Part shown: positions 49,887 through 59,579 of the stretch, piece after piece
How positions within the stretch are numbered: the stretch's first letter is position 1
Layout of the letters: every line of letters begins with the position of its first letter
DNA from: Streptomyces griseoluteus
Lineage (GTDB): Bacteria > Actinomycetota > Actinomycetes > Streptomycetales > Streptomycetaceae
Reading direction: 5' to 3'
Length of the DNA stretch: 64,000 nt
Assembly (NCBI GenBank): GCA_000717735.1
Contig: JOBE01000001.1
Coordinates: forward strand, 1 to 64,000
The notes under the pieces: generated by a model
Database searches by the model: none
The model's input: only the letters and a program-made list of their open reading frames with translations
Told to the model about the DNA's origin: nothing
Program-made: the position numbers and the translations under genes

Positions 49887-50996
49887 GTGGCTGCCACCAC
49901 CCGTACCACCCTGCGCCGCGGCCTCGCCGCCGCCGCCGCTCTGCCGCTGCTGATCGGCGCGCTCGCCTCCTGCGGCTACGGCTCCCAGGCCAAGAACGAC
50001 GAGAAGAAGGTGGCCGCCGAGGGCGCGAAGCTCTCCGCCGACACCGTACGGCTCGGGTACTTCCCCAACCTCACCCACGCCACCGCGCTCGTGGGCGACC
50101 AGGAGGGCATCCTCCAGAAGGAGCTGGGCGGCACCAGGCTGGTGCCCACCACCTTCAACGCCGGTCCTTCCGAGATCGAGGCGCTCAACGCCGGCTCGAT
50201 CGACATCGGCTTCATCGGACCCTCGCCGTCGATCAACGGCTACGTCAAGACCAAGGGCTCGAACCTGCGGATCGTCGGCGGCGCCGCCTCCGGCGGTGTG
50301 AAGCTCGTCGTGAACCCCGCGAAGATCAAGACCCTGGACGACCTCAAGGGCAAGAAGATCGCCACTCCGCAGCACGGCAACACGCAGGACGTGGCCTTCC
50401 TCGACTGGATCTCCGAGAAGGGCTGGAAGGTCGACGCCGAGAGCGGCAAGGGCGACGTCTCCGTGGTCCGTACGGACAACAAGGTCACCCCGAACGCCTA
50501 CGCCTCCGGCGCCATCGACGGCGCCTGGGTGCCCGAGCCGACCGCGTCGAAGCTGGTCAGCGACGGCGCGAAGGTGCTGCTCGACGAGTCCGACCTCTGG
50601 CCGGACAAGAAGTTCGTGATCACGAACATCATCGTGTCGCAGAAGTTCCTCACGGAGCACCCCGACGTCGTCGAGGCGTTCCTGCGGGGCACGGTGAAGA
50701 CCAACGAGTGGATCAACGCCAACCAGGACAAGGCGAAGGCCTCGGCCAACGCCAAGCTGAAGGACCTGTCCGGCAAGGCACTGGGCGCCGAGGTGATCGA
50801 CGCCGCGTGGCCGTCCATCCGGTTCACCGACGACCCGCTGGCGGCCACGCTCCAGGCGCAGGCGGACCACGCGGTGAAGGCCGGTCTCCTGGAGAAGCCC
50901 GAGCTGTCCGGCATCTACGACCTGGAGCCGCTCAACAAGGTCCTGAAGGCCGCGGGCAGGCCCGAGGTCTCCGACGCCGGTCTCGGCGTGAAGTAG
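49887..50996 (+). CDS. sulfonate/taurine-type ABC transporter substrate-binding lipoprotein
   Basis: A 369-residue lipoprotein. The signal ends in the lipobox LASC (Cys29). The mature part has the SsuA/TauA fold: VRLGYFPNLTHATALVGDQE, FNAGPSEIEALNAGSIDIGF, IGPSPSINGYVKTKG, KGKKIATPQHGNTQDVAFLD, AYASGAIDGAWVPEPTASKL. It would bind an alkanesulfonate, taurine or similar sulfur source outside the membrane. GTG 49887, with GAGGGGAAAA upstream. The sulfate operon context supports a sulfur substrate; nitrate-type relatives are possible but unlikely. Confidence 0.88.
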   Translation: MAATTRTTLRRGLAAAAALPLLIGALASCGYGSQAKNDEKKVAAEGAKLSADTVRLGYFPNLTHATALVGDQEGILQKELGGTRLVPTTFNAGPSEIEALNAGSIDIGFIGPSPSINGYVKTKGSNLRIVGGAASGGVKLVVNPAKIKTLDDLKGKKIATPQHGNTQDVAFLDWISEKGWKVDAESGKGDVSVVRTDNKVTPNAYASGAIDGAWVPEPTASKLVSDGAKVLLDESDLWPDKKFVITNIIVSQKFLTEHPDVVEAFLRGTVKTNEWINANQDKAKASANAKLKDLSGKALGAEVIDAAWPSIRFTDDPLAATLQAQADHAVKAGLLEKPELSGIYDLEPLNKVLKAAGRPEVSDAGLGVK

Positions 50997-51063
50997 TCCC
51001 CGAGTAACAGCGTCAGACACCCGCGCAGCAGCCCGAGTTCAGCTTCACCAGGAGGTGACGACC

Positions 51064-51858
51064 ATGGCCACGACCGCGACGCTCGCCAAGGCCGAGGACC
51101 GTGCGGCGGTGACCCATGCCGCCCGCATCGAGCATGTCTCCAAGTCCTTCGGCGGACCCGCCGGCGGGCAGCTCGTCCTCGACGACATCTCGCTCGATGT
51201 CGCCCCGGGCGAGTTCGTCACCCTCCTGGGCGCCTCGGGCTGCGGCAAGTCCACGCTGCTCAACCTGGTCGCCGGGATCGACCGGCCGTCCGCGGGGTCC
51301 ATCGAGACCCCCGGCGGCCGGCCGGCCCTGATGTTCCAGGAGCACGCCCTCTTCCCGTGGCTCACCGCGGGCAAGAACATCGAACTGGCCCTGCGGCTGC
51401 GCGGGGTGCCCAAGGCCGAGCGGCGGACCGAGGCGGAGCGGCTGCTCGACCTGGTCCGGCTCGGCGGCTCGTACGGCAAGCGGGTCCACGAGCTGTCCGG
51501 CGGCATGCGCCAGCGGGTCGCGCTGGCCCGCGCGCTCGCCCAGGACAGCGAACTCCTCCTGATGGACGAGCCGTTCGCGGCGCTCGACGCCATCACCCGG
51601 GACGTGCTGCACGACGAGCTGACCCGGATCTGGCGGGAGACCAGGCTGTCGGTGCTCTTCGTCACCCACAACGTGCGCGAGGCCGTGCGGCTGGCCGAGC
51701 GCGTCGTCCTCCTCTCGTCGCGGCCGGGCCGCATCGCGCACGAGTGGACCATCGACATCCCTCAGCCGCGCCGTATCGAGGACTCCGACGTCGCGGAGCT
51801 CTCCCTTGAGATCACCGAGCACCTGCGTGGGGAGATCCGCCGTCATGGCCAGCACTGA
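51064..51858 (+). CDS. sulfonate-type ABC transporter ATPase
   Basis: A 264-residue ABC ATPase with Walker A GASGCGKST (residues 56-64), Q-loop MFQEHALFPWLTAGKNI, signature LSGGMRQRVALARAL, Walker B LLLMDEPFAALD and the H-loop FVTHNVREAVRLA. It closely fits SsuB/TauB. ATG 51064 has AGGAGGTGA 5 nt upstream, preferred to GTG 51055. Its end overlaps the permease gene by 14 bp. Confidence 0.93.
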   Translation: MATTATLAKAEDRAAVTHAARIEHVSKSFGGPAGGQLVLDDISLDVAPGEFVTLLGASGCGKSTLLNLVAGIDRPSAGSIETPGGRPALMFQEHALFPWLTAGKNIELALRLRGVPKAERRTEAERLLDLVRLGGSYGKRVHELSGGMRQRVALARALAQDSELLLMDEPFAALDAITRDVLHDELTRIWRETRLSVLFVTHNVREAVRLAERVVLLSSRPGRIAHEWTIDIPQPRRIEDSDVAELSLEITEHLRGEIRRHGQH

Positions 51859-52738
51859 AACCAGCCCGAAGGCGCACAAGGCCGACGACCTGGCCGGCCT
51901 GGAGGCCGGTCTCGACGCCCTGGACAGCGTGCAGGTCCGGCGGACCCCGGTCCGCGAGGTGCTGCTCAAGAAGGTGCTGCCGCCGGTCGTCGCCGCACTG
52001 CTCGTCCTGGTGGTGTGGCAGCTGCTCGTGACGCTGGAGGTCACCGACGCGTACAAGCTGCCCGCACCGTCCGCCGTGTGGGACAGCCTGACCACGATGT
52101 GGCTGGAGGGCACGCTCCTCGAAGTCCTGTGGACCAGCGTGTCCCGGGCCCTCTTCGGCTTCCTCCTTGCCCTGGCCATCGGCACCCCGCTCGGACTCCT
52201 GGTCTCCCGGGTGAAGTTCGTCCGCGCGGCGATCGGCCCGATCCTCGCCGGGCTCCAGTCGCTGCCGTCCGTGGCCTGGGTGGCGCCCGCCGTCCTCTGG
52301 CTCGGCCTCAACGACAGCATGATGTACGCGGTGATCCTGCTCGGCGCCGTCCCGTCGATCGCCAACGGCCTCGTCGCCGGTGTCGACCAGGTCCCGCCGC
52401 TCTACCTGCGGGCCGGCCAGACGCTCGGCGCGACCGGGCTCAAGGGCGCCTGGTTCATCGTCATGCCGGCCGCGCTGCCGGGCTATCTGGCGGGCCTGAA
52501 GCAGGGCTGGGCGTTCTCGTGGCGTTCGCTGATGGCCGCGGAGATCATCGCGTCCTCCCCGGACCTGGGCCTCGGCCTCGGCCAGCTCCTGGAGAACGGC
52601 CGCAACAACATCGACATGGCGGGCATCTTCCTCGCGATCATCCTGATCCTGTTCGTCGGCATCGCCATCGACCTGCTCATCTTCAGCCCGCTGGAGCGCA
52701 CGGTCCTGCGCCGCCGCGGTCTGCTGACGAAGGGCTGA
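51845..52738 (+). CDS. sulfonate-type ABC transporter permease
   Basis: A 297-residue permease with about six helices (VVAALLVLVVWQLLVTLEVT, ALFGFLLALAIGTPLGLLVS, MMYAVILLGAVPSIANGLVA, GIFLAIILILFVGIAIDLLI) and the EAA-like loop YLRAGQTLGATGLKGAWFIV followed by MPAALPGYLAGLKQGWAFSW, typical of SsuC/TauC. The N-terminal 40 residues are cytosolic. ATG 51845 lies inside the ATPase gene, so the two are coupled. Confidence 0.92.
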   Translation: MASTETSPKAHKADDLAGLEAGLDALDSVQVRRTPVREVLLKKVLPPVVAALLVLVVWQLLVTLEVTDAYKLPAPSAVWDSLTTMWLEGTLLEVLWTSVSRALFGFLLALAIGTPLGLLVSRVKFVRAAIGPILAGLQSLPSVAWVAPAVLWLGLNDSMMYAVILLGAVPSIANGLVAGVDQVPPLYLRAGQTLGATGLKGAWFIVMPAALPGYLAGLKQGWAFSWRSLMAAEIIASSPDLGLGLGQLLENGRNNIDMAGIFLAIILILFVGIAIDLLIFSPLERTVLRRRGLLTKG

Positions 52739-52745
52739 CCGCACC

Positions 52746-53486
52746 ATGAACAGGCCCGTCCTCCTCGTGATCGCCCACGGCAGCCGCGATCCGCGGCACG
52801 CGGCGACCGTCCAGGCGCTGGTGCGCCGGGCCGGTGCGCTGCGGCCGGGGCTGCGCGTGGAGACGGCGTTCCTGGACTTCAACCTGCCGTCGGTGACGGG
52901 GGTCCTCGACCGGCTCGCCGCCGAGGGGGTACGGGACGTGGTGGCGCTGCCGCTGCTGCTCACCCGGGCCTTCCACGCGAAGGCCGACGTCCCCGCCGTC
53001 CTGCGGCAGGCCCCTCCCTCGCTGCGGATCCGGCAGGCGGAGGTCCTGGGGCCGTCGCCGCTGCTGATCGCGGCGGTGGAACGACGGCTGTACGAGGCCG
53101 GGCTCACGCCCGGCGACAAGAGCACGACCGGGGTCGTCCTGGCCTCGGCGGGCTCCACCGACCCGGAGGCGATCGCGGTGATCGCAGAAACGGCGCGGGA
53201 GCTGCGGCGCACCGGTTGGTGCTCCGTGCGGCCCGCTTTCGCCTCCGCATCCCTTCCCAGGACCGAGGACGCGGTCCTGGCCCTGCGCGCCGACGGGGTA
53301 CGCCGGGTGGCGGTGGCCCCGTACGTGATCGCCCGGGGCCGTCTCCCCGACCGCATCGCGGCGGGCGCGGCGGGCGCGGACGTCCTGTCGGACGTCCTCG
53401 GCCCGTCCCCCGAACTGGCCGCGCTCCTGCTGGAGCGCTACACCGAGGCGGCCCGCCCGCTCTCCCGCGTGGCCGCCGCCGGCTGA
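52746..53486 (+). CDS. sirohydrochlorin chelatase family protein (CbiX/SirB)
   Basis: A 246-residue class II chelatase. His11 in LLVIAHGSRDPRHA and His77 in PLLLTRAFHAKADVP are the metal-binding residues; the second half (GVVLASAGSTDPEAIAVIAE, RRVAVAPYVIARGRLPDRIA) repeats the fold without its histidines. It probably inserts Fe2+ into sirohydrochlorin to form siroheme, the cofactor of the sulfite reductase at the head of the operon. It is 7 bp after the permease. Confidence 0.9.
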   Translation: MNRPVLLVIAHGSRDPRHAATVQALVRRAGALRPGLRVETAFLDFNLPSVTGVLDRLAAEGVRDVVALPLLLTRAFHAKADVPAVLRQAPPSLRIRQAEVLGPSPLLIAAVERRLYEAGLTPGDKSTTGVVLASAGSTDPEAIAVIAETARELRRTGWCSVRPAFASASLPRTEDAVLALRADGVRRVAVAPYVIARGRLPDRIAAGAAGADVLSDVLGPSPELAALLLERYTEAARPLSRVAAAG

Positions 53487-53582
53487 TCCACCACTGGAAC
53501 CGCGCCGGGCGTTCCTTCGTTCTCCCTTGCAGACGTGCCCTGCGGGGTATGAGGGGTCAGACATGACGCAAGGGGGTGCGGC

Positions 53583-56500
53583 GTGTTCGGTTGGGCTCTG
53601 TTCCGGCTGTGGGCGGCGGAGCGCGGCGGGTTCGTCCCCCCGCGCGATCCGGACGATCGACAGGCCGCCGCCGACCGGGTCCTGCGGCTGGCCTCGCTTC
53701 CGCCGAAGGAACTGAACCGCACCGTCGCGGCCCTGCCCGCGGAGGGGCTCGGCCACCTCCTCGGCGATCTGACCGAGGTTGCGGAAGGGGCGGGCACGGT
53801 CTGGCGGGACCGTCCGACGGCTGCCGCTCTCGGTGACGTCCTGGCCTCGGTCTCGCTCGCCGCCGAACTCCTCACCGGTGACCGTGTCCTGTCGGAGGAA
53901 CTGCGTCGCGAGTCCCACGTCCTGCGGGGCGCGACGGCCGCTCTGCAAGGCCAGGACCAGGAGGCCGTGCGGCAGTTCGACCACGGGCTCCACGCGCTGA
54001 CGGTGGACGAGGCTCCTCTCGCCCGCACCCTGGGGACGGTCGGCCGGCTCGTGTCCGCGTGGGACGGCACGGACGCGGACTCCTTGCGCCGCGCGGTGGC
54101 GGCGGAGCTCGGCCCGCCGACCGGACCGGAGTCCGGGGAGCGACGGGACGCGGTCCGCCGCTCCCTGGATGTTCGTCTCTCCGCCTACGGGACGGTGTCC
54201 CGCGTCTGGGCGGCGGACGGTCCTGAGGCCTCGGCGGCGCTGTTGACGGAGTGGCTGCGCGGCCACGACCGGGACGAGGCGGCGGAGTTGAGATGGGTGT
54301 CCGCCCGGCGCCTGATCGACGCGGCCGCTGACCCGGAGGCCGCCGCCGCACGGGCCCGGCTGCTCGACGCCGCCTTCGGCGTGCACGGCGAGACGACCCT
54401 CTTCCAGGACGTGCTGGCGCGGTTCTACCAGGCACACGACCTGCCCCACGCCGTGGTCACGGTCCTGAAGCCCTGGAACGCCGCACATCCGGGCGACAGG
54501 GACGTGGCTCTCCAGCTCGCGGAGGCGTACCGGCGGGTGGGCGCTCCCGAGGAGGGCGTCGCGGTGCTCCGGCCGCACGTCTCGGACCCGCCCGTGCCGG
54601 GCGAGGAGCGCCTCGCGCACCTCTTCGTCGTCCTGCTCTCGGCGGCGGATTCACCCGAGGCCCCGGAGTGGGCCGAGCGTTTCGCGCGTCTCCTGAACGA
54701 GGAGGAGATCGCCTCGCTGTTCCCGAGCGCGGCGCGCGGACCCGCTCCGCTCGCCGCCCACTTCGCCGACGGCAGGCTGACCGTCGATCCCGCGGCCGCC
54801 GCGGCCCTGCCACCGGGTCAGCTTCAGGCCCATCTCACCGCGGCGCTGATCGCGGGCAGCCCCGAAGGGGCGGAGATGTTCCGTACGCTCGCGGCCGACT
54901 CACCCGTCCTCGCGGCGCAGGTGGCGGACCTCCTCGGGATCCGGCGGCAGCCGCCGCCGGAGGGGGCGCACGGCGAGGCGGACGATCTCTTCCACCGCGG
55001 CGAAGGCCATTTCGGGCGGCGCGAGTTCGAGCAGGCGATCACCTGCTACGTCGGCGCCCTACGGCTGAACCCTGACCACGTCACAGCTCTCCTCTGCCTC
55101 GGCGACGCGTACTACGTCCAGGACAGGTTCGCGGTGGCGCGGGCCTACTTCGAGGAGTCGCTCGCCGTCGAAGAGACGCCGATGGCCTGGCGTTTCCTCG
55201 GTGACGTGTTGAGGAAGACGTCGGCCGCGACCGCGGACGTCCGCGCCTGCTACGAGCGCGCGCTCGCGCTCGACCCCGGGTACGGAGGCGCCCGGCAGGC
55301 ACTCGCCGCGCTCCCTCCGCCGGAGGAGTACGACGACCTTGAAGCGGTCGCTGGCCCAGCGGCACCGGAGCGGACGTCTCTGCCACGGCGCGTCTGGCGC
55401 AGGCTGCGGCGTCCGGCCGCGCCTGCGGCGCCCGCTCCCGGCGACGGTGCCGACGTGCCGGACTCCGTCGAGGAGGAGCTGAACCGACTGTCGCCCGCAG
55501 GGGTCCGGCACCGCCTGCCGGAACAGCTCGAAGCCGTGCTCCGCGCACGCGAGCCCTGGACGGCGGAGCTCCTCGACGCGCTGCCGGACGACGACGCGTT
55601 CGCGCGCTGGCAGGACCGGTGGCTGCCCGAACGGCTCGCGTCCGCGCTCACGGCGCTCCGCGTCCTCTCCTGGCAGTGGAACGCCAAGGCGGGCGACACC
55701 GGGCGCGCACTCCTCATGGCCGAACGCAAGCTGGAGCTCGTGACCGGCCTCCCGTCCCAGTGGGGCGACGGCGCACCCGAGTTCGCCGGCCGCGCCCTGC
55801 TCATCAGCGACGCCCTGCAGGCGAAAGCGGCGTACCTCACCGACTTCGGGCAGTACGCCGAGGCGTACGCGGTGCTGCGCGACGCCGAGGTCTGGCTGGA
55901 GAAGGACCGGGAGGAGCGCGAGCTGGCCGGCAGGCCGATGACCGGTCTTCCGGGCCCGCACGTGCTGAGGGAGAACCCCCGCGCCGACCTGTACGGGATG
56001 CTAGCCGCCGCGGCCGAGCGCTGCGGGGACATCGAGGCCGCCGGGCGCTACGACGGACTGTCGGACCGATGGCGCGAGGGGTCTCCGCACTCCGACCACG
56101 ACCGGATCGTGGCCATGTGCGCACAAGCCCTCGTCTCGCTCGGGGAGGGCGATCCGGACACATGCTTCCGCCTGCTCGACGAGGCTCTGCCGCTCGCCGA
56201 GCGGGAGGCGGGCTGGAGTCCGGTCGAGCACGCGCCGGCCCTGGTCCACCACACCCGCGCGCGGGCCCTGGCCGTGCTCGGTCCGCAGCGCGGCGCGCTG
56301 CGCCACGCGGCCCTGGCCCGCCGGCACAACGCGGGGAACTCGGACCGACTGGCGACCGACTGGCTGGTGACCGCCGAGATCCTCGGCGCCCGTCCGGAGC
56401 TCGGGGACCCCCTGGAGGCGTACGAGCACGTCCTCCAGCTGTCCGGTGTGCCCGCGGAGTCCGGCGGTCCCCTCGTGTGGCGTCCGCGCCACGGTGCCGG

Positions 56501-58142
56501 GCAGCCGGTACGGATCGAGAACGCCGAGCGGGCCTGGCAGGTCGTCGCCCCCATGGCCAGGGCCGCCTGGACGGCCGACGAACCGGAGACCGCGATCCGG
56601 GTCCTCGAACTGGGCGTCGAACTCTCCGATCTCGTACGGGCCGCGCAGCCCGACCCCGCCCTGCGGCGACACCTCCAGGAGGAACGCGCCGAGGTGTACG
56701 AACTCCTCGTCCAGTACCACCTGGACGGCGCCGCCGGAGCCGAGAGGCCGGACGGGGCCGAGGGCCCCGAGGGGAGCGACGGGCCGGCCGAGGTCGGGGC
56801 CGCCTTCGCCGCAGCGGAACGGCTGCGCTCCCGCACGCTCCTCGACACCCTCAGCACGGCGGAGCTGAGAGCTCCGGACGGCGTGCCGGCGGCTCTGATC
56901 GACCGTGAGTCGGAACTCCTCCGCGAACGTACGGCGCTGGAACGGGCCCCGCGCACGGACTGGACGCGGCTCCGGACCGTCCGCCGGGAGCTGGACACGC
57001 TGTGGTCGGAGATGGCCTCGCACCACGTGTCGGGCGCGGAGTACGCCGCGATCCGTTCCGCCGCGGCCGTCACGGCCGACGCCGCCCTCAGGCGGCTGCG
57101 CGGGGAGCAGGTGGTGGTGGCCTCGTACGCCCGCCTGCGCGACGGCCGGCTCGTCCTCTTCCTGCTCGCCCCCCGGACCGGAGTCGCCGTGACGCCGATC
57201 GACGCGGACGGAGCAGCCCTGACCCGGTTCGTGGCGGACAACTTCGGAAGTGCCGGGCAGGTCAGGGAGATGGCCATCGACATGCCCGGCCTCTTCCAAC
57301 AGATGCTCTCGCCGCTCGTCGCCCCGCTGGCGGGCCTGACCCGGCCGGAGGACACGGTGCTGATCTGCCCGACCGGCCCCCTCCACAACGTTCCCTTCCA
57401 CGCCCTGTCTCCCGACGGAGGTGCCTCCCTGATCGAGCGGAACCCGGTGGCGTACCTGCCGAGCGTCTCGCTGCTCGGCACCCTCGCCCACCGGGAGCCG
57501 CGGACCGGGCGGGGAGCCGTGGTGCTCGGCGATCCCGGCGGCGACCTGCCGTACGCCCGGGAGGAGGCGCGGCTGCTCGCCGCACGTCTGGGCACGGAGC
57601 CGCTTCTGGGCGCCGACGCGACCCGCCGGAGGGTGCTCGACGCGATGGCCGGGTCGGAGATCCTGCACGCCGCCTGCCACGCCACCTTCCGTGCGGACGA
57701 CCCCTTGTCGTCGGGTCTGGCGCTCGCGGACGGGCCGCTCACCGGGCGGGACATCCTGCGGGAGGACTGGCACGGTGTGCGCCTGGCCGTCCTGTCGGCC
57801 TGCGAGACCGGGCTCGGAGGCGTCGATCGCACCGACGAGATGTTGGGCCTGAGCCGGTCCCTCCTCTTCGCGGGCGTCCGGTCCCTCGTCATGAGTCTGT
57901 GGCGGGTCCCGGACCGCTCCACGGCCGACATCATGGGGGCGTTCCACGAGCTGACCCTGTCGGGCGCGACTCCGGCGGGCGCGCTGCGCGCGGCCGTGCT
58001 GGCCTCGCGCGACCGGCCCGGCGGGGACCGCCTCGACCGCTGGGCCGCCTTCTGTCTGCTGGGCGAGTGGCGGGCGGACCGGACCTCCGGCGGCCGGGCG
58101 GCCGACACCCTGGGATCTTCGAGTGGAAGGAGCGACGCATGA
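53583..58142 (+). CDS. TPR-CHAT protein: caspase-like peptidase with helical-repeat sensor region
   Basis: A 1519-residue protein starting at GTG 53583. The first ~1150 residues are helical repeats; TPR-like units are clear near 470-575 (DLFHRGEGHFGRREFEQAIT, CYVGALRLNPDHVTALLCLG, DAYYVQDRFAVARAYFEESL, ACYERALALDPGYGGARQAL), with a Pro-rich linker at about 610. The C-terminal CHAT domain (~1170-1500) has VLICPTGPLHNVPFHALSPD, then His1366 in LHAACHATF and Cys1407 in LSACETG, the caspase-type dyad, and GVRSLVMSLWRVPDRSTADI. It has no signal or membrane segment. Stop and next start overlap (ATGA). CHAT proteases cut partner proteins on activation; the substrate here is unknown. Confidence 0.9.
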   Translation: MFGWALFRLWAAERGGFVPPRDPDDRQAAADRVLRLASLPPKELNRTVAALPAEGLGHLLGDLTEVAEGAGTVWRDRPTAAALGDVLASVSLAAELLTGDRVLSEELRRESHVLRGATAALQGQDQEAVRQFDHGLHALTVDEAPLARTLGTVGRLVSAWDGTDADSLRRAVAAELGPPTGPESGERRDAVRRSLDVRLSAYGTVSRVWAADGPEASAALLTEWLRGHDRDEAAELRWVSARRLIDAAADPEAAAARARLLDAAFGVHGETTLFQDVLARFYQAHDLPHAVVTVLKPWNAAHPGDRDVALQLAEAYRRVGAPEEGVAVLRPHVSDPPVPGEERLAHLFVVLLSAADSPEAPEWAERFARLLNEEEIASLFPSAARGPAPLAAHFADGRLTVDPAAAAALPPGQLQAHLTAALIAGSPEGAEMFRTLAADSPVLAAQVADLLGIRRQPPPEGAHGEADDLFHRGEGHFGRREFEQAITCYVGALRLNPDHVTALLCLGDAYYVQDRFAVARAYFEESLAVEETPMAWRFLGDVLRKTSAATADVRACYERALALDPGYGGARQALAALPPPEEYDDLEAVAGPAAPERTSLPRRVWRRLRRPAAPAAPAPGDGADVPDSVEEELNRLSPAGVRHRLPEQLEAVLRAREPWTAELLDALPDDDAFARWQDRWLPERLASALTALRVLSWQWNAKAGDTGRALLMAERKLELVTGLPSQWGDGAPEFAGRALLISDALQAKAAYLTDFGQYAEAYAVLRDAEVWLEKDREERELAGRPMTGLPGPHVLRENPRADLYGMLAAAAERCGDIEAAGRYDGLSDRWREGSPHSDHDRIVAMCAQALVSLGEGDPDTCFRLLDEALPLAEREAGWSPVEHAPALVHHTRARALAVLGPQRGALRHAALARRHNAGNSDRLATDWLVTAEILGARPELGDPLEAYEHVLQLSGVPAESGGPLVWRPRHGAGQPVRIENAERAWQVVAPMARAAWTADEPETAIRVLELGVELSDLVRAAQPDPALRRHLQEERAEVYELLVQYHLDGAAGAERPDGAEGPEGSDGPAEVGAAFAAAERLRSRTLLDTLSTAELRAPDGVPAALIDRESELLRERTALERAPRTDWTRLRTVRRELDTLWSEMASHHVSGAEYAAIRSAAAVTADAALRRLRGEQVVVASYARLRDGRLVLFLLAPRTGVAVTPIDADGAALTRFVADNFGSAGQVREMAIDMPGLFQQMLSPLVAPLAGLTRPEDTVLICPTGPLHNVPFHALSPDGGASLIERNPVAYLPSVSLLGTLAHREPRTGRGAVVLGDPGGDLPYAREEARLLAARLGTEPLLGADATRRRVLDAMAGSEILHAACHATFRADDPLSSGLALADGPLTGRDILREDWHGVRLAVLSACETGLGGVDRTDEMLGLSRSLLFAGVRSLVMSLWRVPDRSTADIMGAFHELTLSGATPAGALRAAVLASRDRPGGDRLDRWAAFCLLGEWRADRTSGGRAADTLGSSSGRSDA

Positions 58143-58834
58143 CGGAGACGCTGGACCTCTCCCCCCGGCTTCCGGAGGGATACCGGCTGGTGGGGCTGGT
58201 CGAGCCGACCGTGGAGGAGGACGAGGCCGACCGGGCCTTCACCACGGTCGACGAGACGACGGTGCGGCTTCTGCGCCGCGAGACAAGGATCGGACTCGCC
58301 CGGGGCACGGTCACCCCGGTGGACACGGGCGAGCCCGGGCTCCAGGGATACGACATCCCGCTGATCCTGGTGGTGCAGACGCATCCCGAGTCCACGGTCG
58401 CCTGGTCCCGTCTGGTCCTCGATCTGTCGCCCAGCCCTGGCGCGACCGTCGCGGCCATGTCGCCCACCCTGGTGGAGGGCGACACGCCCCAGGAGATCGA
58501 GACGACGCTGGGGGCGAACCTCACGTTCAGCGTGGCGGGGACGCCGTTGGGCCTGGAGGCCGGTCCCGAGGTGTTGCGGCGGCGTACCGTCTACTGTCCG
58601 CGCATCACGTCGTCCGGGGTCGGATTCACCAGCGCCTACTGGGACTTCAGGGCTTCCGATCGCGCGTTCCTGCACGTCAACGAGGAGCTGCGGCTGCTCG
58701 TCCGGGCCCCGGCAGGGCAGCCCGTCGACGCCGTCGTGACCCTGCGCACCCGCGTCCTGCCCAGGGGGCTCGGGCGGTTCCTGCGCCTGTCGGGCAAGAT
58801 CGCCGGCATCGACGGCAGCTGTCGCCTCGTGTGA
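58139..58834 (+). CDS. unknown protein coupled to the CHAT peptidase
   Basis: A 231-residue protein. ATG 58139 overlaps the CHAT gene's stop (ATGA), with GGAAGGAG at 58125-58132. No known family was recognised. Sequence looks beta-rich: YRLVGLVEPTVEEDEADRAF, TTVDETTVRLLRRETRIGLA, IPLILVVQTHPESTVAWSRL, TLGANLTFSVAGTPLGLEAG, TVYCPRITSSGVGFTSAYWD, LHVNEELRLLVRAPAGQPVD. The end is basic (RGLGRFLRLSGKIAGIDGSC). No membrane helix or signal. Tight coupling suggests it binds the CHAT protein or is its substrate, effector or inhibitor. Confidence 0.75.
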   Translation: MTETLDLSPRLPEGYRLVGLVEPTVEEDEADRAFTTVDETTVRLLRRETRIGLARGTVTPVDTGEPGLQGYDIPLILVVQTHPESTVAWSRLVLDLSPSPGATVAAMSPTLVEGDTPQEIETTLGANLTFSVAGTPLGLEAGPEVLRRRTVYCPRITSSGVGFTSAYWDFRASDRAFLHVNEELRLLVRAPAGQPVDAVVTLRTRVLPRGLGRFLRLSGKIAGIDGSCRLV

Positions 58835-58841
58835 CCCGGTT

Positions 58842-58859
58842 CCCGCGACGGCTCGCGGG
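58842..58859. terminator. possible hairpin between convergent genes
   Basis: CCCGCG (58842-58847) pairs with CGCGGG (58854-58859) over 6 nt, between the CHAT-partner stop and the DsbA-like stop. Short stem, no T-run. Confidence 0.4.
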
Positions 58860-58866
58860 GGGGGCG

Positions 58867-59496
58867 TCAGCCGAAGTCGAGGCTTCCGGTGCGGGTCCGC
58901 TTCAGTTCGAAGAAGTCGGGGTGGGCGGCCAGGACGCGGAAGCTGTCGAAGAGTTCTGCGGCCTGCTCGCCCCGCGGGATCGCGCGCAGGACCGGGCCGA
59001 ACCAGACGGTGCCGTCGACGTGGATCGTCGGGGTGCCGACGTACGCCCCGGTGTCGGGTTCCTTGCCGGCGTCGTGGTGGCGGCGGACGTCCTCGTCGTA
59101 CGCGGGGTCGTGGGCGGCCTTCGCGAGTGCCGCGGGGAGGCCGAGTTCGGCGAGGGACTCGTCGACGACGGCGTCGAGGTCGTCGCGCTTCTGCTCGTGG
59201 ATGCGGGTGCCGTACGCGGTGTAGAGCGGGCGGAGGATCTCCTCGCCGTGCTGTGCGGCGGCGGCCGCCGCGACCCGGACGGGTCCGATCGAGGCGTCGA
59301 CCAGGGCGCGGTACCAGTCGGGCAGGGTGTTGCCCTCGTTGTGAAGGTACAGGCTCATGAGCTTGAAGCGGAGGTCGATGTCCCGGTGCCGTTCGACCTC
59401 CAGGATCCAGCGGGAGGTGATCCAGGCGAAGGGGCAGGCCGGGTCGAAGAAGAAGTCGACGGTGGGACGGGACGCGGTCTCGGTGGTGGTCGTCAT
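58867..59496 (-). CDS. DsbA-like protein, mycothiol-dependent nitroreductase (Rv2466c) family
   Basis: A 209-residue thioredoxin-fold protein. [20 protein letters not shown] places Cys21 at the DsbA active site; [20 protein letters not shown] includes the conserved cis-proline loop. Rv2466c of M. tuberculosis has CPWC; here the motif is CPFA, with only the first cysteine, which suggests a mycothiol-dependent one-cysteine mechanism. ATG 59496 ([10 protein letters not shown]). It converges with the CHAT partner gene. Confidence 0.85.
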   Translation of the reverse strand: MTTTTETASRPTVDFFFDPACPFAWITSRWILEVERHRDIDLRFKLMSLYLHNEGNTLPDWYRALVDASIGPVRVAAAAAAQHGEEILRPLYTAYGTRIHEQKRDDLDAVVDESLAELGLPAALAKAAHDPAYDEDVRRHHDAGKEPDTGAYVGTPTIHVDGTVWFGPVLRAIPRGEQAAELFDSFRVLAAHPDFFELKRTRTGSLDFG

Positions 59497-59579
59497 ACGG
59501 CCGAATCTAGCCAGCGAATGGCCCGTCGCCTTGGGTCAATCGGCAGCCCCCGGACTGGGCCACTCGGGCCGCTTCGTCG

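Noticed and set aside
53583..58834. Type III-E Craspase or gasdermin system
   Set aside because: No CRISPR array or Cas gene is in the window, and the partner lacks gasdermin features. Only the CHAT peptidase class is shared.
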